Of a stretch of 64,000 bases of DNA, positions 25,701-33,109 are shown one piece after another. The notes beneath the pieces are model-generated. The model was not told where the DNA came from. It did no database searches and was given only the letters and a program-made list of their open reading frames with translations. The position numbers were made by a program, and so were the translations under genes. Where the stretch lies: the NCBI GenBank assembly GCA_964487745.1, contig CAZASG010000010.1:35755-99754 (forward strand), given 5' to 3'. The stretch comes from Desulfolinea sp964487745 (lineage in GTDB: Bacteria; Chloroflexota; Anaerolineae; Anaerolineales; Villigracilaceae). Each line of letters opens with the position of its first letter. Within the stretch, counting starts at the first letter, position 1.

Positions 25701-25803
25701 CCTCGGACTTCTGGTAGCTGAGATCCTGATCGTGATCGGTGGAGCAGTTAATTTCCTGGCGGCTTTACAAGCACGTCAAAAAGTAGATAAGGACGAGGCC
25801 TAA
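22720..25803 (+). CDS. Zinc-ribbon, acidic LPDW-repeat, membrane-anchored protein
   Basis: The 1027-residue protein has three parts. Residues 6-23 form a zinc ribbon (C6-x2-C9, C20-x2-C23). Residues 60-665 are very acidic and low in complexity. About 16 short motifs of LP(D/G)W(L/M)xxL type are spread through this region, for example LPDWLARL, LPDWMGEL and MPDWLSSL. A membrane segment follows (LLRWAITLLLFLTIGFSLF, about 745-763), then an ordered domain of about 230 residues and a last membrane helix near 995-1015. The zinc ribbon and motif array should be cytoplasmic. The acidic region probably stays unfolded and offers many copies of a binding peptide (inference). The gene is in the middle of the DUF6754 operon. 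Confidence 0.8.
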   Translation: METIRCPICGTPNPDSLERCKACNQLLRQSTSELDGGGELISSGQTPTKKKTSELEQVLPAWLRHARKSEDQEEASPDSEETQAEDPEEETPILPDFSEEPEEDKKAEAADPLDWLAGLESDDDDEEEVADWLVNLQGDLAPEDAPEAEEPLPAGTPATEEPITANIPPSTADEDEESIKTDELPGWVSDLQGDAGDDIESMPDLLEEEEVTLLQDDADEGELPDWLARLSEEADSSPATDETSAPELASAPMADAEPPANDSKDDLPDWMGELQAVGEVTVEGMPPIAEETEEASVEDEETPLVTEDDLPGWLLSGDENPPAPESAEEVQPAEATDELPDWMGNLENIENDSAEAPSAALIDESLPDWLSEETESPLAVESADEAQPAESTGDKLPDWMADIQVPEDTAPVVESPEEVQPAVSSEELPDWMAGLQAPVEEASVEGGIEDVPSSDAEDALEKASAPAIAEEESSAPIEDDLPGWLGSIPAEDFSGQDLETEDASPQADSQKELASSQASETSDTGTVAADDSPDWLDRIEKPETGPLEEIKPSSTEDETPDWLSSLPVDELGSEEESPSEAEPTAAISSSPAFVDDDSLLDTGEGDDADEIFGIEMPDWLSSLSPSDLDSAGEEEPQTTKADVPEDLSDAELPSWVQAMRPVASVVSDSSKSRASEEHVVASSGPLAGLSGILPVGPGMGPKNKPRAHALKLRVNESQQSSAAILEKLLASEAEPAATRAAEKTASIPLLRWAITLLLFLTIGFSLFTQTMMTPSPNIAVPEVGDAIEAVNQLSGDGSALLIFDYEAALSAEMQAAAAPLADHILLRGENIALLSTSPTGPALAEQFLRETQSRHNYQPGSNYVNLGYLPGGASGMLNFVSSPHNAIAAQMDGISVWTLPPLANISKLTDFSLVLVLTDDVERGRAWIEQASATLNDASVPLLMAVSAQAEPVIYPYYASAQVDGLVSGLSGGATYERLQGQNGLGRKYWDSYSLGLLVAEILIVIGGAVNFLAALQARQKVDKDEA

Positions 25804-25804
25804 A

Positions 25805-26494
25805 ATGTCTTTTTCTTCTGAGTTGATTTCGGGCTTGGTCGCCTCTCTCCTGACGATATTTGTTCTGTCCTATCTGATCGGGGATCAGGTGCTTTTCCGC
25901 GCGACGATCTATGTCTTTGTTGGAGCATCCGCTGGTTATGTAGCAGCCGTTGCCTGGCATCAGGTTCTGGCACCCAATCTTTTGCGCCCGCTTCTTTATG
26001 GCGCACCTAATGAGAAAGTTTTAGTTCTTATTCCCCTTCTTTTGGTTCTTCTGTTATTTGCAAAAGCCATACCACCTCTTTCAAAATTGGGCACGCCTTC
26101 AGTCGCCTTTATGGTCGGGACAGGTGCGGCCGTTGCCATTGGCGGTGCAGTAATGGGGACGATCTTCCCGCAGGTCAACGCCGCGATTGATCTTTTCGAT
26201 ATGACTGCAGCCAGCCAACGCGGTATCTCCTCAGGCATTCAATTCTTTGAAGGTGGCTTGATGTTATTGGGTACTGTTTCTACTTTGGCATATTTCCAAT
26301 TCACAGCAAGACGGGGTGATGATGGGAAATATCGCCGAAATCCATTGACCAATATTCTCTCTTTGATCGGTGGGGTTTTTATTGCCATCACTTTAGGTGT
26401 CCTTCTTGCCGGTGTTTATTCAGCAGCGCTCACAGCATTAATCGAGCGTCTTGACTTTCTGATCTCCTTTGCAGGTTCATTATGGCTTCAGTAG
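25805..26494 (+). CDS. Polytopic membrane protein of the DUF6754 operon
   Basis: The 229-residue protein starts one base after the previous stop. It has about six membrane helices, at residues 8-25, 30-50, 68-85, 97-120, 152-168 and 185-210. Between helices four and five is a loop with FPQVNAAIDLFDM. A cluster of positive residues (ARRGDDGKYRRNP) precedes the last helix. I do not recognise the family and see no catalytic motif. Its end overlaps the MutL-like gene by 13 bases, so the membrane protein and the ATPase are closely coupled in translation. Confidence 0.75.
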   Translation: MSFSSELISGLVASLLTIFVLSYLIGDQVLFRATIYVFVGASAGYVAAVAWHQVLAPNLLRPLLYGAPNEKVLVLIPLLLVLLLFAKAIPPLSKLGTPSVAFMVGTGAAVAIGGAVMGTIFPQVNAAIDLFDMTAASQRGISSGIQFFEGGLMLLGTVSTLAYFQFTARRGDDGKYRRNPLTNILSLIGGVFIAITLGVLLAGVYSAALTALIERLDFLISFAGSLWLQ

Positions 26495-28233
26495 TTGAAA
26501 GCGATTCTGTTCTGGCTCTTGATATTGGCTCAGCCACTACGCGTGCCATGCTCTTTGACGTGGTCGAGGGACGTTATCGTTTTGTGGCCATCGGGCAGGC
26601 ACCGAGTACTGCACATGCCCCTTTTAACGATATTTCTCCCGGTGTTGAAGCTGCCATTGATAAATTGCAAGAGATCACCGGTAGAATCTTTCTGGATGCT
26701 GACCGTCGCTTGATCTCATCCATACAGGCGGATGGCAGCGGTGTTGAAGCGGTCTCTGCCACGATCTCTGCTGGAGCAACACTCAAGATCATTGTTGCCG
26801 GGTTGCTCTCTGATGTCTCCCTTGAAAGTGCCAAAAATCTTGCAGAGTCCACCTACGCTCGCGTTGTAGAAAGTCTCAGCCTAAACGATACCCGTAAAGC
26901 AGAAGAACAGATCGACTCTATCTTGAAAGCAAATCCAGATCTGATCATCATCGCGGGTGGAACAGATAACGGTGCATCCCAATCTCTTCAAAAAATCATA
27001 GAGATCATTGGCTTGGCAACCTATTTGATGCCCGCTGATCGACGACCGGTTATTATCTTTTCCGGCAACCAGGAAATGAATAAAGACGTTCGTGGACTTC
27101 TTGAACCTCTCAGCAGCGGTCTGTACAACACATCTAATATTCGTCCTTCTGTTGAAGAAGAAGATCTGGCACACGCTCGCAAGGAATTGGCACGTGCGGT
27201 CATTTCGATTCGCAAGAAACAGATCCCCGGTGTAGACGAAATGGATATGTGGTCGGGCGGGCATTTGCTTCCCTCCTCGTTTGCTGAGGGAAGGATTATT
27301 CAACTCCTTAGTAAATTATATGGCGAGGGGAAAGCAGTTCTCTCTGTTAATTTGGGCGCTTCTGCCACGACCCTGGCAGCAGGCTTTGGGGACCGCCTCT
27401 ATACAAAAACATACCCTCAACTTGGCATTGGTGCAAACCTTGCCGAATTATTGGAATACACTACGCCCGAGAATATCGCTCGCTGGCTGACCATTGATAT
27501 TTCCCAACAACGGATCAGTGATTATCTATACACCAAAGCTCTCTATCCCAACAGTATTCCGGCAACAAAAGATGATCTGCAGATAGAACAAGCACTGGGA
27601 CGTGAAGCCTTACGGATTGCTGTAAAGAGATCGCAAGAGAATCTACCGGAAGACGTGCCTGCTCTCAAAAAGGACTTGCTTCCGTTATTTGAAATTATTT
27701 TGGCTGGAGGCAGTATCCTCTCAAACGCCCCCTCATTAGGGCAAAGCCTCCTCATCATGCTGGATGCGCTTCAGCCGGTTGGGATCAGCACACTTATCCT
27801 CGATCAGAATAATCTTCTCCCGGCATTAGGGGCAGCTGCAGAAGTCAATAGCATCTTGCCGGTTCAGGCACTTGAAACAGGTGCCTTTGTTAATCTTGCC
27901 ACGCTGGTCGCTCCGCTAAGCTCTGCGCGTTATGGTGTTAGCATTCTCAAAGCCAGCTTGCGCCGACCAGATGGCTCTGTTAGTGTGGCAGAACTTAAAC
28001 AAGGCGGTTTTGAAGCCTTGCCGCTCAGGATCGGTGAAGTTGCCGATCTGGTTTTACAGCCTCGCCATCGTGCAAATATCGGCCATGGTGCTGGACGAAA
28101 GATCTCCATGAAGGTGGGCGGCAGCGCTTTGGGCATCGTCCTTGATGGGCGCGGGCGCCCGCTCGTATTGACATCGGACGAAATCCGCCGTCGTGATCTG
28201 ATCAAAAAATGGCTCTGGACATTGGGAGGCTAA
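26482..28233 (+). CDS. MutL (GlmL)-like ASKHA ATPase
   Basis: The 583-residue protein has the actin/Hsp70-like ATPase signatures of the MutL/GlmL family named from glutamate mutase operons. Phosphate 1 is LALDIGSATTRAMLFD (about 12-27), phosphate 2 is VNLGASATTLAAGF (about 289-302), and the adenosine motif is ILAGGSILSNAP (about 409-420). AGGTDNGASQ is also typical. In glutamate mutase clusters MutL is thought to be a chaperone-like reactivator. Here no mutase, B12-binding subunit or other metabolic gene lies nearby. The partners are membrane proteins, so the role is probably different. A GlmL product name would mislead. Confidence 0.78.
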   Translation: MASVVESDSVLALDIGSATTRAMLFDVVEGRYRFVAIGQAPSTAHAPFNDISPGVEAAIDKLQEITGRIFLDADRRLISSIQADGSGVEAVSATISAGATLKIIVAGLLSDVSLESAKNLAESTYARVVESLSLNDTRKAEEQIDSILKANPDLIIIAGGTDNGASQSLQKIIEIIGLATYLMPADRRPVIIFSGNQEMNKDVRGLLEPLSSGLYNTSNIRPSVEEEDLAHARKELARAVISIRKKQIPGVDEMDMWSGGHLLPSSFAEGRIIQLLSKLYGEGKAVLSVNLGASATTLAAGFGDRLYTKTYPQLGIGANLAELLEYTTPENIARWLTIDISQQRISDYLYTKALYPNSIPATKDDLQIEQALGREALRIAVKRSQENLPEDVPALKKDLLPLFEIILAGGSILSNAPSLGQSLLIMLDALQPVGISTLILDQNNLLPALGAAAEVNSILPVQALETGAFVNLATLVAPLSSARYGVSILKASLRRPDGSVSVAELKQGGFEALPLRIGEVADLVLQPRHRANIGHGAGRKISMKVGGSALGIVLDGRGRPLVLTSDEIRRRDLIKKWLWTLGG

Positions 28234-28235
28234 AG

Positions 28236-29294
28236 ATGCTTGCACCCGTAGCGCATAACCTCGCATTGACAACGATCCTCCGAAAACGTGTCTTGCCCGT
28301 TGACGGGGAAGTAATACCCAAGTTAAACCAACATGTTTCGGCAACCGACGTGATTGCAGAAGCCTCTTATTCCCACAGCCATCATTTGATCGACGTTGCA
28401 CGTATTTTAGGAATCAGACCTGCTGCTGCTGAAAAACTTGTCAGCTTGCGTGTTGGTGAGCAAGTTGCGGCTGGGACAGTTGTTGCTAGTGGTGGTGGCT
28501 TGATTTCGAAAACGATCAAAGTTGAGCATAGTGGACGAGTTGTCGCAACAGGTGGCGGACAGGTTTTACTGGATATTTCGCAAAAGGATTTTCAACTAAA
28601 AGCAGGTATCTCTGGCGAAGTGATCGAGATCATCCCCAAGCGGGGTGTGGTCATTCAGGAAGTGGGGGGCTTGGTACAGGGTATTTGGGGAAACGGCAAG
28701 ATCGATCGAGGTAGACTCCATCTTCTTGCCGAGAAACCGAACGAAATATTGGCAGCAAGCCAATTGGACATCAGCCTCCGCAGCCTTGTTCTTTTGGCGG
28801 GTTCCTGCCAGGATGCAGATAGCCTGAAGGTAGCGGCAGATATCACAGCCCGAGGGCTGATCCTGTCCAGCATCCATCCATCTCTGATGGGATTGGCGCG
28901 CAAGATGCCTTATCCCATTGTTGTAACGGATATGATCGGGCAACAAGCGATGAATGTGATTGCCTACAAAATACTGAGCACAAATAATCAGCGTGAAAAT
29001 GTTTCGCTGAATGCCGGTGCGTTCAATCGTTATACTGGAGCGCGCCCTGAAATTGTGATCCCATTGCCGCACACAGATATCCCCTCCACGCCACGTGAAG
29101 TGGATCTTTTTGCTCCCGGGCAGGCGGTTCGTTTATGCCGCGCCCCCCACGCTGGTGCAACGGGAATATTGGAGAACTTGCCTGCTACAATGAAAACCCT
29201 GCCAAATGGTTTACGTGTGACGGCTGGTATTGTGAAGCTGGATAACGGTGAACGGGTAACCGTTCCTCTGGTAAACTTGGAAGTACTGGGATAA
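28236..29294 (+). CDS. MutL-partner protein with barrel-sandwich and KOW-like segments
   Basis: The start is set at the ATG after GGAGG (six-base spacing), giving 352 residues. Residues 75-150 have repeated glycine-led strands (RVGEQVAAGTVVASGGG, VEHSGRVVATGGGQVLL, ISGEVIEIIPKRGVVIQ). This resembles a barrel-sandwich (lipoyl-like) domain without an obvious modified lysine. The C-terminal part, with GATGILENLP and LDNGERVTVPLVNLEVLG, looks like a KOW/SH3-like barrel. The middle has alternating strands and helices (ARGLILSSIHPSLMGLARK). I do not know the family. It follows the MutL-like ATPase directly and is probably its partner. Confidence 0.72.
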   Translation: MLAPVAHNLALTTILRKRVLPVDGEVIPKLNQHVSATDVIAEASYSHSHHLIDVARILGIRPAAAEKLVSLRVGEQVAAGTVVASGGGLISKTIKVEHSGRVVATGGGQVLLDISQKDFQLKAGISGEVIEIIPKRGVVIQEVGGLVQGIWGNGKIDRGRLHLLAEKPNEILAASQLDISLRSLVLLAGSCQDADSLKVAADITARGLILSSIHPSLMGLARKMPYPIVVTDMIGQQAMNVIAYKILSTNNQRENVSLNAGAFNRYTGARPEIVIPLPHTDIPSTPREVDLFAPGQAVRLCRAPHAGATGILENLPATMKTLPNGLRVTAGIVKLDNGERVTVPLVNLEVLG

Positions 29295-29324
29295 TATTCC
29301 CTTATTAGAAAGAGGAGAGCAGCC

Positions 29325-29882
29325 ATGGCTATTTTTGATGATAACGATATTAACTTCGAAGAAGAGGAAGAACTCCCGGAAGAGTCGAGTAACCGAACTT
29401 TCATTATTGCTGCCAGTGTGATGGGTGGGATCATTCTGATCTCCCTGCTTTGTATTGCCGGATATGCCCTGTTTTTTGCACCGAATCAGCAGGAAGCGGC
29501 CGCTAATGCCGAAGCAACATTGATCGCTCAAAACACGCAGGTTGCTCAGATGTTGACGGAGACAGCTGTAGCGAATGCCGCTGCCCTGACACCGGTGGCA
29601 AGCCCAAGCGCTATCCCCTCCCCAACAGCGAGTCCAACGCCCGTGATTGCAGTTGCTACCGATACCCCAACAGCTACGCCTGATGTGGTTGCGACCGGCA
29701 CCGTGGCTGCGGCGCTTACCCAGGCTGCTGAGGCGATCCAGACCACTGTCCCGACCCCCTCTGCATTGTCAGATACCGGTTTCGCGGACGATGTAGGTAT
29801 CCCCGGTTTGTTCGCGATGATGCTCCTGCTCCTTGCGGTGATCTTCTTTGCCCGCCGAATGCGGCAGGCTTCAGCCAGCTAG
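29325..29882 (+). CDS. Membrane protein with Thr/Pro linker and LSDTG cell-wall-sorting-like tail
   Basis: The 185-residue protein has an acidic cytoplasmic N terminus, a membrane helix at about 27-50 (IIAASVMGGIILISLLCIAG), and an Ala/Thr/Pro linker with TPTATP repeats to about 145. It ends in LSDTG, a hydrophobic helix GLFAMMLLLLAVIFFA and the basic RRMRQ. That ending has the order of a sortase signal (LPxTG, hydrophobic, positive), though with Ser in place of Pro. It is either a two-helix membrane protein or a sorted substrate. The Shine-Dalgarno is AAAGAGGAG, and the gene is the last of the operon. Confidence 0.72.
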   Translation: MAIFDDNDINFEEEEELPEESSNRTFIIAASVMGGIILISLLCIAGYALFFAPNQQEAAANAEATLIAQNTQVAQMLTETAVANAAALTPVASPSAIPSPTASPTPVIAVATDTPTATPDVVATGTVAAALTQAAEAIQTTVPTPSALSDTGFADDVGIPGLFAMMLLLLAVIFFARRMRQASAS

Positions 29883-29902
29883 CTTTCGTAAACTAAATAG
29901 AG

Positions 29903-29937
29903 ACGCCCCTGATGAATTTTCATCAGGGGCGTTTTTT
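29903..29937 (+). terminator. Terminator of the DUF6754/MutL-like operon
   Basis: A 13-bp perfect stem (29903-29915 with 29920-29932) is followed by TTTTTT. It ends the eight-gene plus-strand transcript. Confidence 0.92.
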
Positions 29938-30037
29938 ATGCCTTAACTATTCTCCCCTAAATATATTTTGCCCTAAAGGGTGCTACGCGAGGGGAGATGC
30001 CCGCCTGTACCCGATAGAGTGTAGGGCAGAGGGGCTA

Positions 30038-32461
30038 CTACGGCACTGCGTAAATATTGACCATGCCATCTGAGAAAACTAACTCGAGATAACGCTGGAA
30101 TTTCCCTTCGCTGACGGTGTAGGTCGTTCGTTCGAGCGTCCCGACGTAGATATAGCCCACTTCATATCGGTCAAGCAGAGTTTTGGTAGTGACCCAATCA
30201 GTTGCTGTGTAAATGGTTTCGATATCACTCTGGCGAGAGCCCATTTCTTCATATCCGCCCCGCCACTGGGATTCGTGCCCGGGCCAGCCGAGCACGGTTT
30301 GCAGGCCTGTATTGGTCGAGATACGGGCATAGCCAGAATAGCTGCCACCCACAGCTTCAAGAATGACGCCATCGGGCGCGGTTTTCAGCCAAGCAATCGC
30401 TACTGCTTCATCGGGCGTGTTGCGGGTGATGTAGGCGGCACTATCAAGAGTCCACTCGACGGGTTTGAATCCGTTGGTTTTTCCGAGTACGCCATAGAGG
30501 GGATAGACCAGGCCTGCTACGATGACAAAACTAATAAAAATCGTATTTACCCAATTCCAGACGCGTCGTGTATTTTGAAGCAGGATGATCGCTCCGTAAG
30601 CAGCGGCGAGACTCCACAAGAGCCATGCCTGAGAGTAGAACTTGAAAATGGTGTTCATCCGCGTGCCGAATTGGTCGCGCAGATAGAGATATTCGGGGGC
30701 GAGCACGAGCAGCCCGCCGAGGGTGATGAGCAGAAGGATAAAAGATCTCGTTGGCGTTTCTGTAGCGATTTCTTCATCATCGCCATAGGTATCCTGTTTG
30801 AGCAGCAGGGAGAAAGCTCCACCTATCAAGAGGAATAGGGTGATCGCGCCGCCGATATAAAGCCCGCGGCGGCTGTTCGCGGCGATGAAGACTTCTCGTA
30901 AGGTTTCCTTGCCTTGAAAGCGGATCAGGGTCATGGCGAGGTTCTCGTTGAGCAGAGTAACGGTCCACGCGCCAAGCCAGGATAAAAGCCAAAGGAACAG
31001 AGGCAAGCCCAGGGCAAGGGCGAATCCGAGTATCCAGTCCGGTTTGCGTTTTTCGCTGCGCCAGAGATGAATCATCCAGAAAAAGATCGGAATAAAGAGC
31101 GTCCCGAACATGACCCAAAGATGTGCGCCGCGAGTGGGATTGATGAGATTGGGTAATATGCCGCCCGCCTGAGAAGAGAATCCGATGTAAAAGGGTAGGT
31201 AGAGAAGAAACGCGCCAATGCCCGTGATAAAGCCGAAAAATATAAAATCTTCAAGACGGAGCCAACTCCAGCCATTTTCACGGACGCGGGCAAGCACATA
31301 TGCCGATGCGATCAGGGCGGCGGCGATGAGAATATCCCATGTGTTCAGGAAAGCGATGCCGCCGAGTAAAAGGGCAACGCTGAAAAGCCCAAAAGGTGCG
31401 ATCCTGAAGCGATAACCAAAGAGACTGGTTTTGCCGCGCCAACCACCCAGGAAAATATTGAGCCCGACCGCCACCGCCAGAAGCATAAAGGGCATGATGA
31501 GCACATGCGGATGTAAATCGCCAAGCAAATAGGAAAAGAAGGGAAATTCATCGATGATCTCGCGATGGTTGCCGAGCAGGTCGTAATCCTGAATGACCCG
31601 CGAAGCCCGCCACCACCACCAAAAACGTTCGGGAATATCTCCAACGGTAGCCGGATCACGGCTGAGTTCCTGCATGTCGAGCCAGATCCAGAAATTTTGA
31701 GATTTATTGTTCCAGAAAATGCCGTTTTGATGAAGTAGTTCCAGAAAACCTTCAAAATTTGAAACCAGAAGTAAGAAGAGCGGGGCAAGAAAGGCATTTC
31801 CTGTTGCCCCCTTGCGGTTTGCCAGAAGGTTAAAAAGCACGCCATACGCACCGACTGCGCTCAGCGCAAAGACCAAGGCCAGCATCAGGTTGAAGGCCAC
31901 GCTGCCAGCGGTTGCAGTCACTTTGGCGAGCATGGCCGTGATGATATAGCCGAAATGATAATAGGATATCGCATAACCACTTAGCCACGGGTCACGCGGC
32001 GGGAAGGTTGGCGAGCGTAGAATCGCGTTGATGAATGCCAACTCCATCGGCTTTTCGGTGCCGAGCGCTTCAGGGTTCGCGGCACGGATTATCGCAAGGA
32101 GGGCGAAAGCGAGCAGGAAAAGGATCTCCACGCTCAGAATGAGCTTCAAATGCTCTCTTGCCCATTGGACGATTTCACCGAGACGCTCGCCTGTAGACTT
32201 GCCACCTTTATTGACTTGTGTGCCAACCCAAAGACTTAATCCCGCCAAAACCGCCAGCCCGAGCAATATCCCGCCGACGTCATTCTGGGCGATGCCAAGA
32301 GATGCCAGCATCCAGAAGGCGTACGCCCAGATCAGCAGCCCCACCGTGCGTGCGAGGCTGTAGCCCCGATCAGCAAATTTGGGGAAGAGGCGATAGATGA
32401 GCGGGAAGGTGAGCAGTCCCAGCAGGGTGAGGGTGAGGTACCAGATGATGAAATTGAGCAT
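30038..32461 (-). CDS. DUF2298 ('Chlor_Arch_YYY') multi-pass membrane protein
   Basis: The 807-residue protein has roughly 17-20 membrane segments through residue 690 and a soluble C terminus. The family is named for its YYY region, seen here as GYAISYYHFGYIIT. DLHPHVLIMPFMLLAV and PEYLYLRDQFGTRMNTIFKFY are other conserved stretches. The general form resembles GT-C glycosyltransferases, with an acidic-aromatic first loop. The family is known from Chloroflexi and archaea without proven function. Membrane glycosyl transfer is an inference from the fold. It lies after a DUF952 gene on the same strand. Confidence 0.85.
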   Translation of the reverse strand: MLNFIIWYLTLTLLGLLTFPLIYRLFPKFADRGYSLARTVGLLIWAYAFWMLASLGIAQNDVGGILLGLAVLAGLSLWVGTQVNKGGKSTGERLGEIVQWAREHLKLILSVEILFLLAFALLAIIRAANPEALGTEKPMELAFINAILRSPTFPPRDPWLSGYAISYYHFGYIITAMLAKVTATAGSVAFNLMLALVFALSAVGAYGVLFNLLANRKGATGNAFLAPLFLLLVSNFEGFLELLHQNGIFWNNKSQNFWIWLDMQELSRDPATVGDIPERFWWWWRASRVIQDYDLLGNHREIIDEFPFFSYLLGDLHPHVLIMPFMLLAVAVGLNIFLGGWRGKTSLFGYRFRIAPFGLFSVALLLGGIAFLNTWDILIAAALIASAYVLARVRENGWSWLRLEDFIFFGFITGIGAFLLYLPFYIGFSSQAGGILPNLINPTRGAHLWVMFGTLFIPIFFWMIHLWRSEKRKPDWILGFALALGLPLFLWLLSWLGAWTVTLLNENLAMTLIRFQGKETLREVFIAANSRRGLYIGGAITLFLLIGGAFSLLLKQDTYGDDEEIATETPTRSFILLLITLGGLLVLAPEYLYLRDQFGTRMNTIFKFYSQAWLLWSLAAAYGAIILLQNTRRVWNWVNTIFISFVIVAGLVYPLYGVLGKTNGFKPVEWTLDSAAYITRNTPDEAVAIAWLKTAPDGVILEAVGGSYSGYARISTNTGLQTVLGWPGHESQWRGGYEEMGSRQSDIETIYTATDWVTTKTLLDRYEVGYIYVGTLERTTYTVSEGKFQRYLELVFSDGMVNIYAVP

Positions 32462-32509
32462 AGAGAAATCAGTAATCAGTGATTAGTAGTCAGGAATTAG
32501 TGTGGACCG

Positions 32510-32527
32510 AGCCTGCCGAAGCAGGCT
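32510..32527. other. Small stem-loop between the DUF952 and DUF2298 genes
   Basis: AGCCTGC-CGAA-GCAGGCT is a perfect 7-bp stem with a four-base loop and no T-run. Next to it (32467-32500) are repeated CAGTAATCAGTGATTAGTAG units of the kind found between genes in such genomes. Confidence 0.4.
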
Positions 32528-32548
32528 TCCATGAACTGGACAGGGGAT

Positions 32549-32917
32549 TTATCCCCGCGATGGAAAAGAAAATTCTCCTCTTTCGTCAGGTGAAAAATCT
32601 AAAACATCAACAACCGCATCCAAGTTCAGCGCACCGTAGATATGAGGAAACTTGCCGTTTAAATCCGCAGGAGCATTCCCAAGGGCGGGATGTTCGGGCG
32701 GATCCCATTGCAGTTTGGCGGACAGGCGTTCGGGATCGATGACGAGCAGTACCAAACCCGTCTGCCCGCAGTAAAAGGCATTCGCCACAGGCGCGGCTTG
32801 GACATCCGTCGAGCAGTGGATAAAGCCTTCGCTTTCAAGGCTGGCGGGACGGTAGTCGCCGCTTGCTTGGGCGGTTTCCCAGTCCGTGCGGGGGGTAATG
32901 TGGTAGATGAGGGGCAT
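32549..32917 (-). CDS. DUF952 family protein
   Basis: The 122-residue protein opens MPLIYHITPRTDWETAQASG and has EGFIHCST, LLVIDPERL and FPHIYGALNLDAVV, the usual marks of DUF952. The family is small, cytoplasmic and related in fold to ADP-ribosyltransferase-like proteins. No reaction has been shown to my knowledge. FIHCS contains the most conserved His and Cys. The length is normal. It is a stand-alone gene on the minus strand, about 87 bases ahead of the DUF2298 gene. Confidence 0.85.
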   Translation of the reverse strand: MPLIYHITPRTDWETAQASGDYRPASLESEGFIHCSTDVQAAPVANAFYCGQTGLVLLVIDPERLSAKLQWDPPEHPALGNAPADLNGKFPHIYGALNLDAVVDVLDFSPDERGEFSFPSRG

Positions 32918-32969
32918 AGATACCTTTTTGTTTAGAGTGCCAAAATTATACCCTCTCCCTTAACCAAGA

Positions 32970-33036
32970 GACCGAGTATCTTGGAGATACTCGGTCCCTG
33001 AAATCAATTTGGCCGCCCGATGGTCAACCATCGGGC
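32970..33036. repeat. Two adjacent palindromic hairpins
   Basis: The first is GACCGAGTATC/GATACTCGGTC (32970-32980 and 32986-32996). The second is GCCCGATGGT/ACCATCGGGC (33015-33024 and 33027-33036). Neither has a T-run. A third GC-rich palindrome (TAGCCCCGTCAGGGCG, about 33080-33095) lies before the helicase stop. Together they look like intergenic palindromic elements rather than terminators. Confidence 0.55.
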
Positions 33037-33109
33037 TAAAAGCGGAAGGATGCTGAAGCACCCTTCTCATTTCATGTTTTTAGCCCCGTCAGGGCGATTT
33101 TGGCTAAAC

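Noticed and set aside
26482..28233. DNA mismatch-repair MutL or a true glutamate mutase component
   Set aside because: The motifs are ASKHA, not GHKL, so it is not repair MutL; no mutase genes adjoin.
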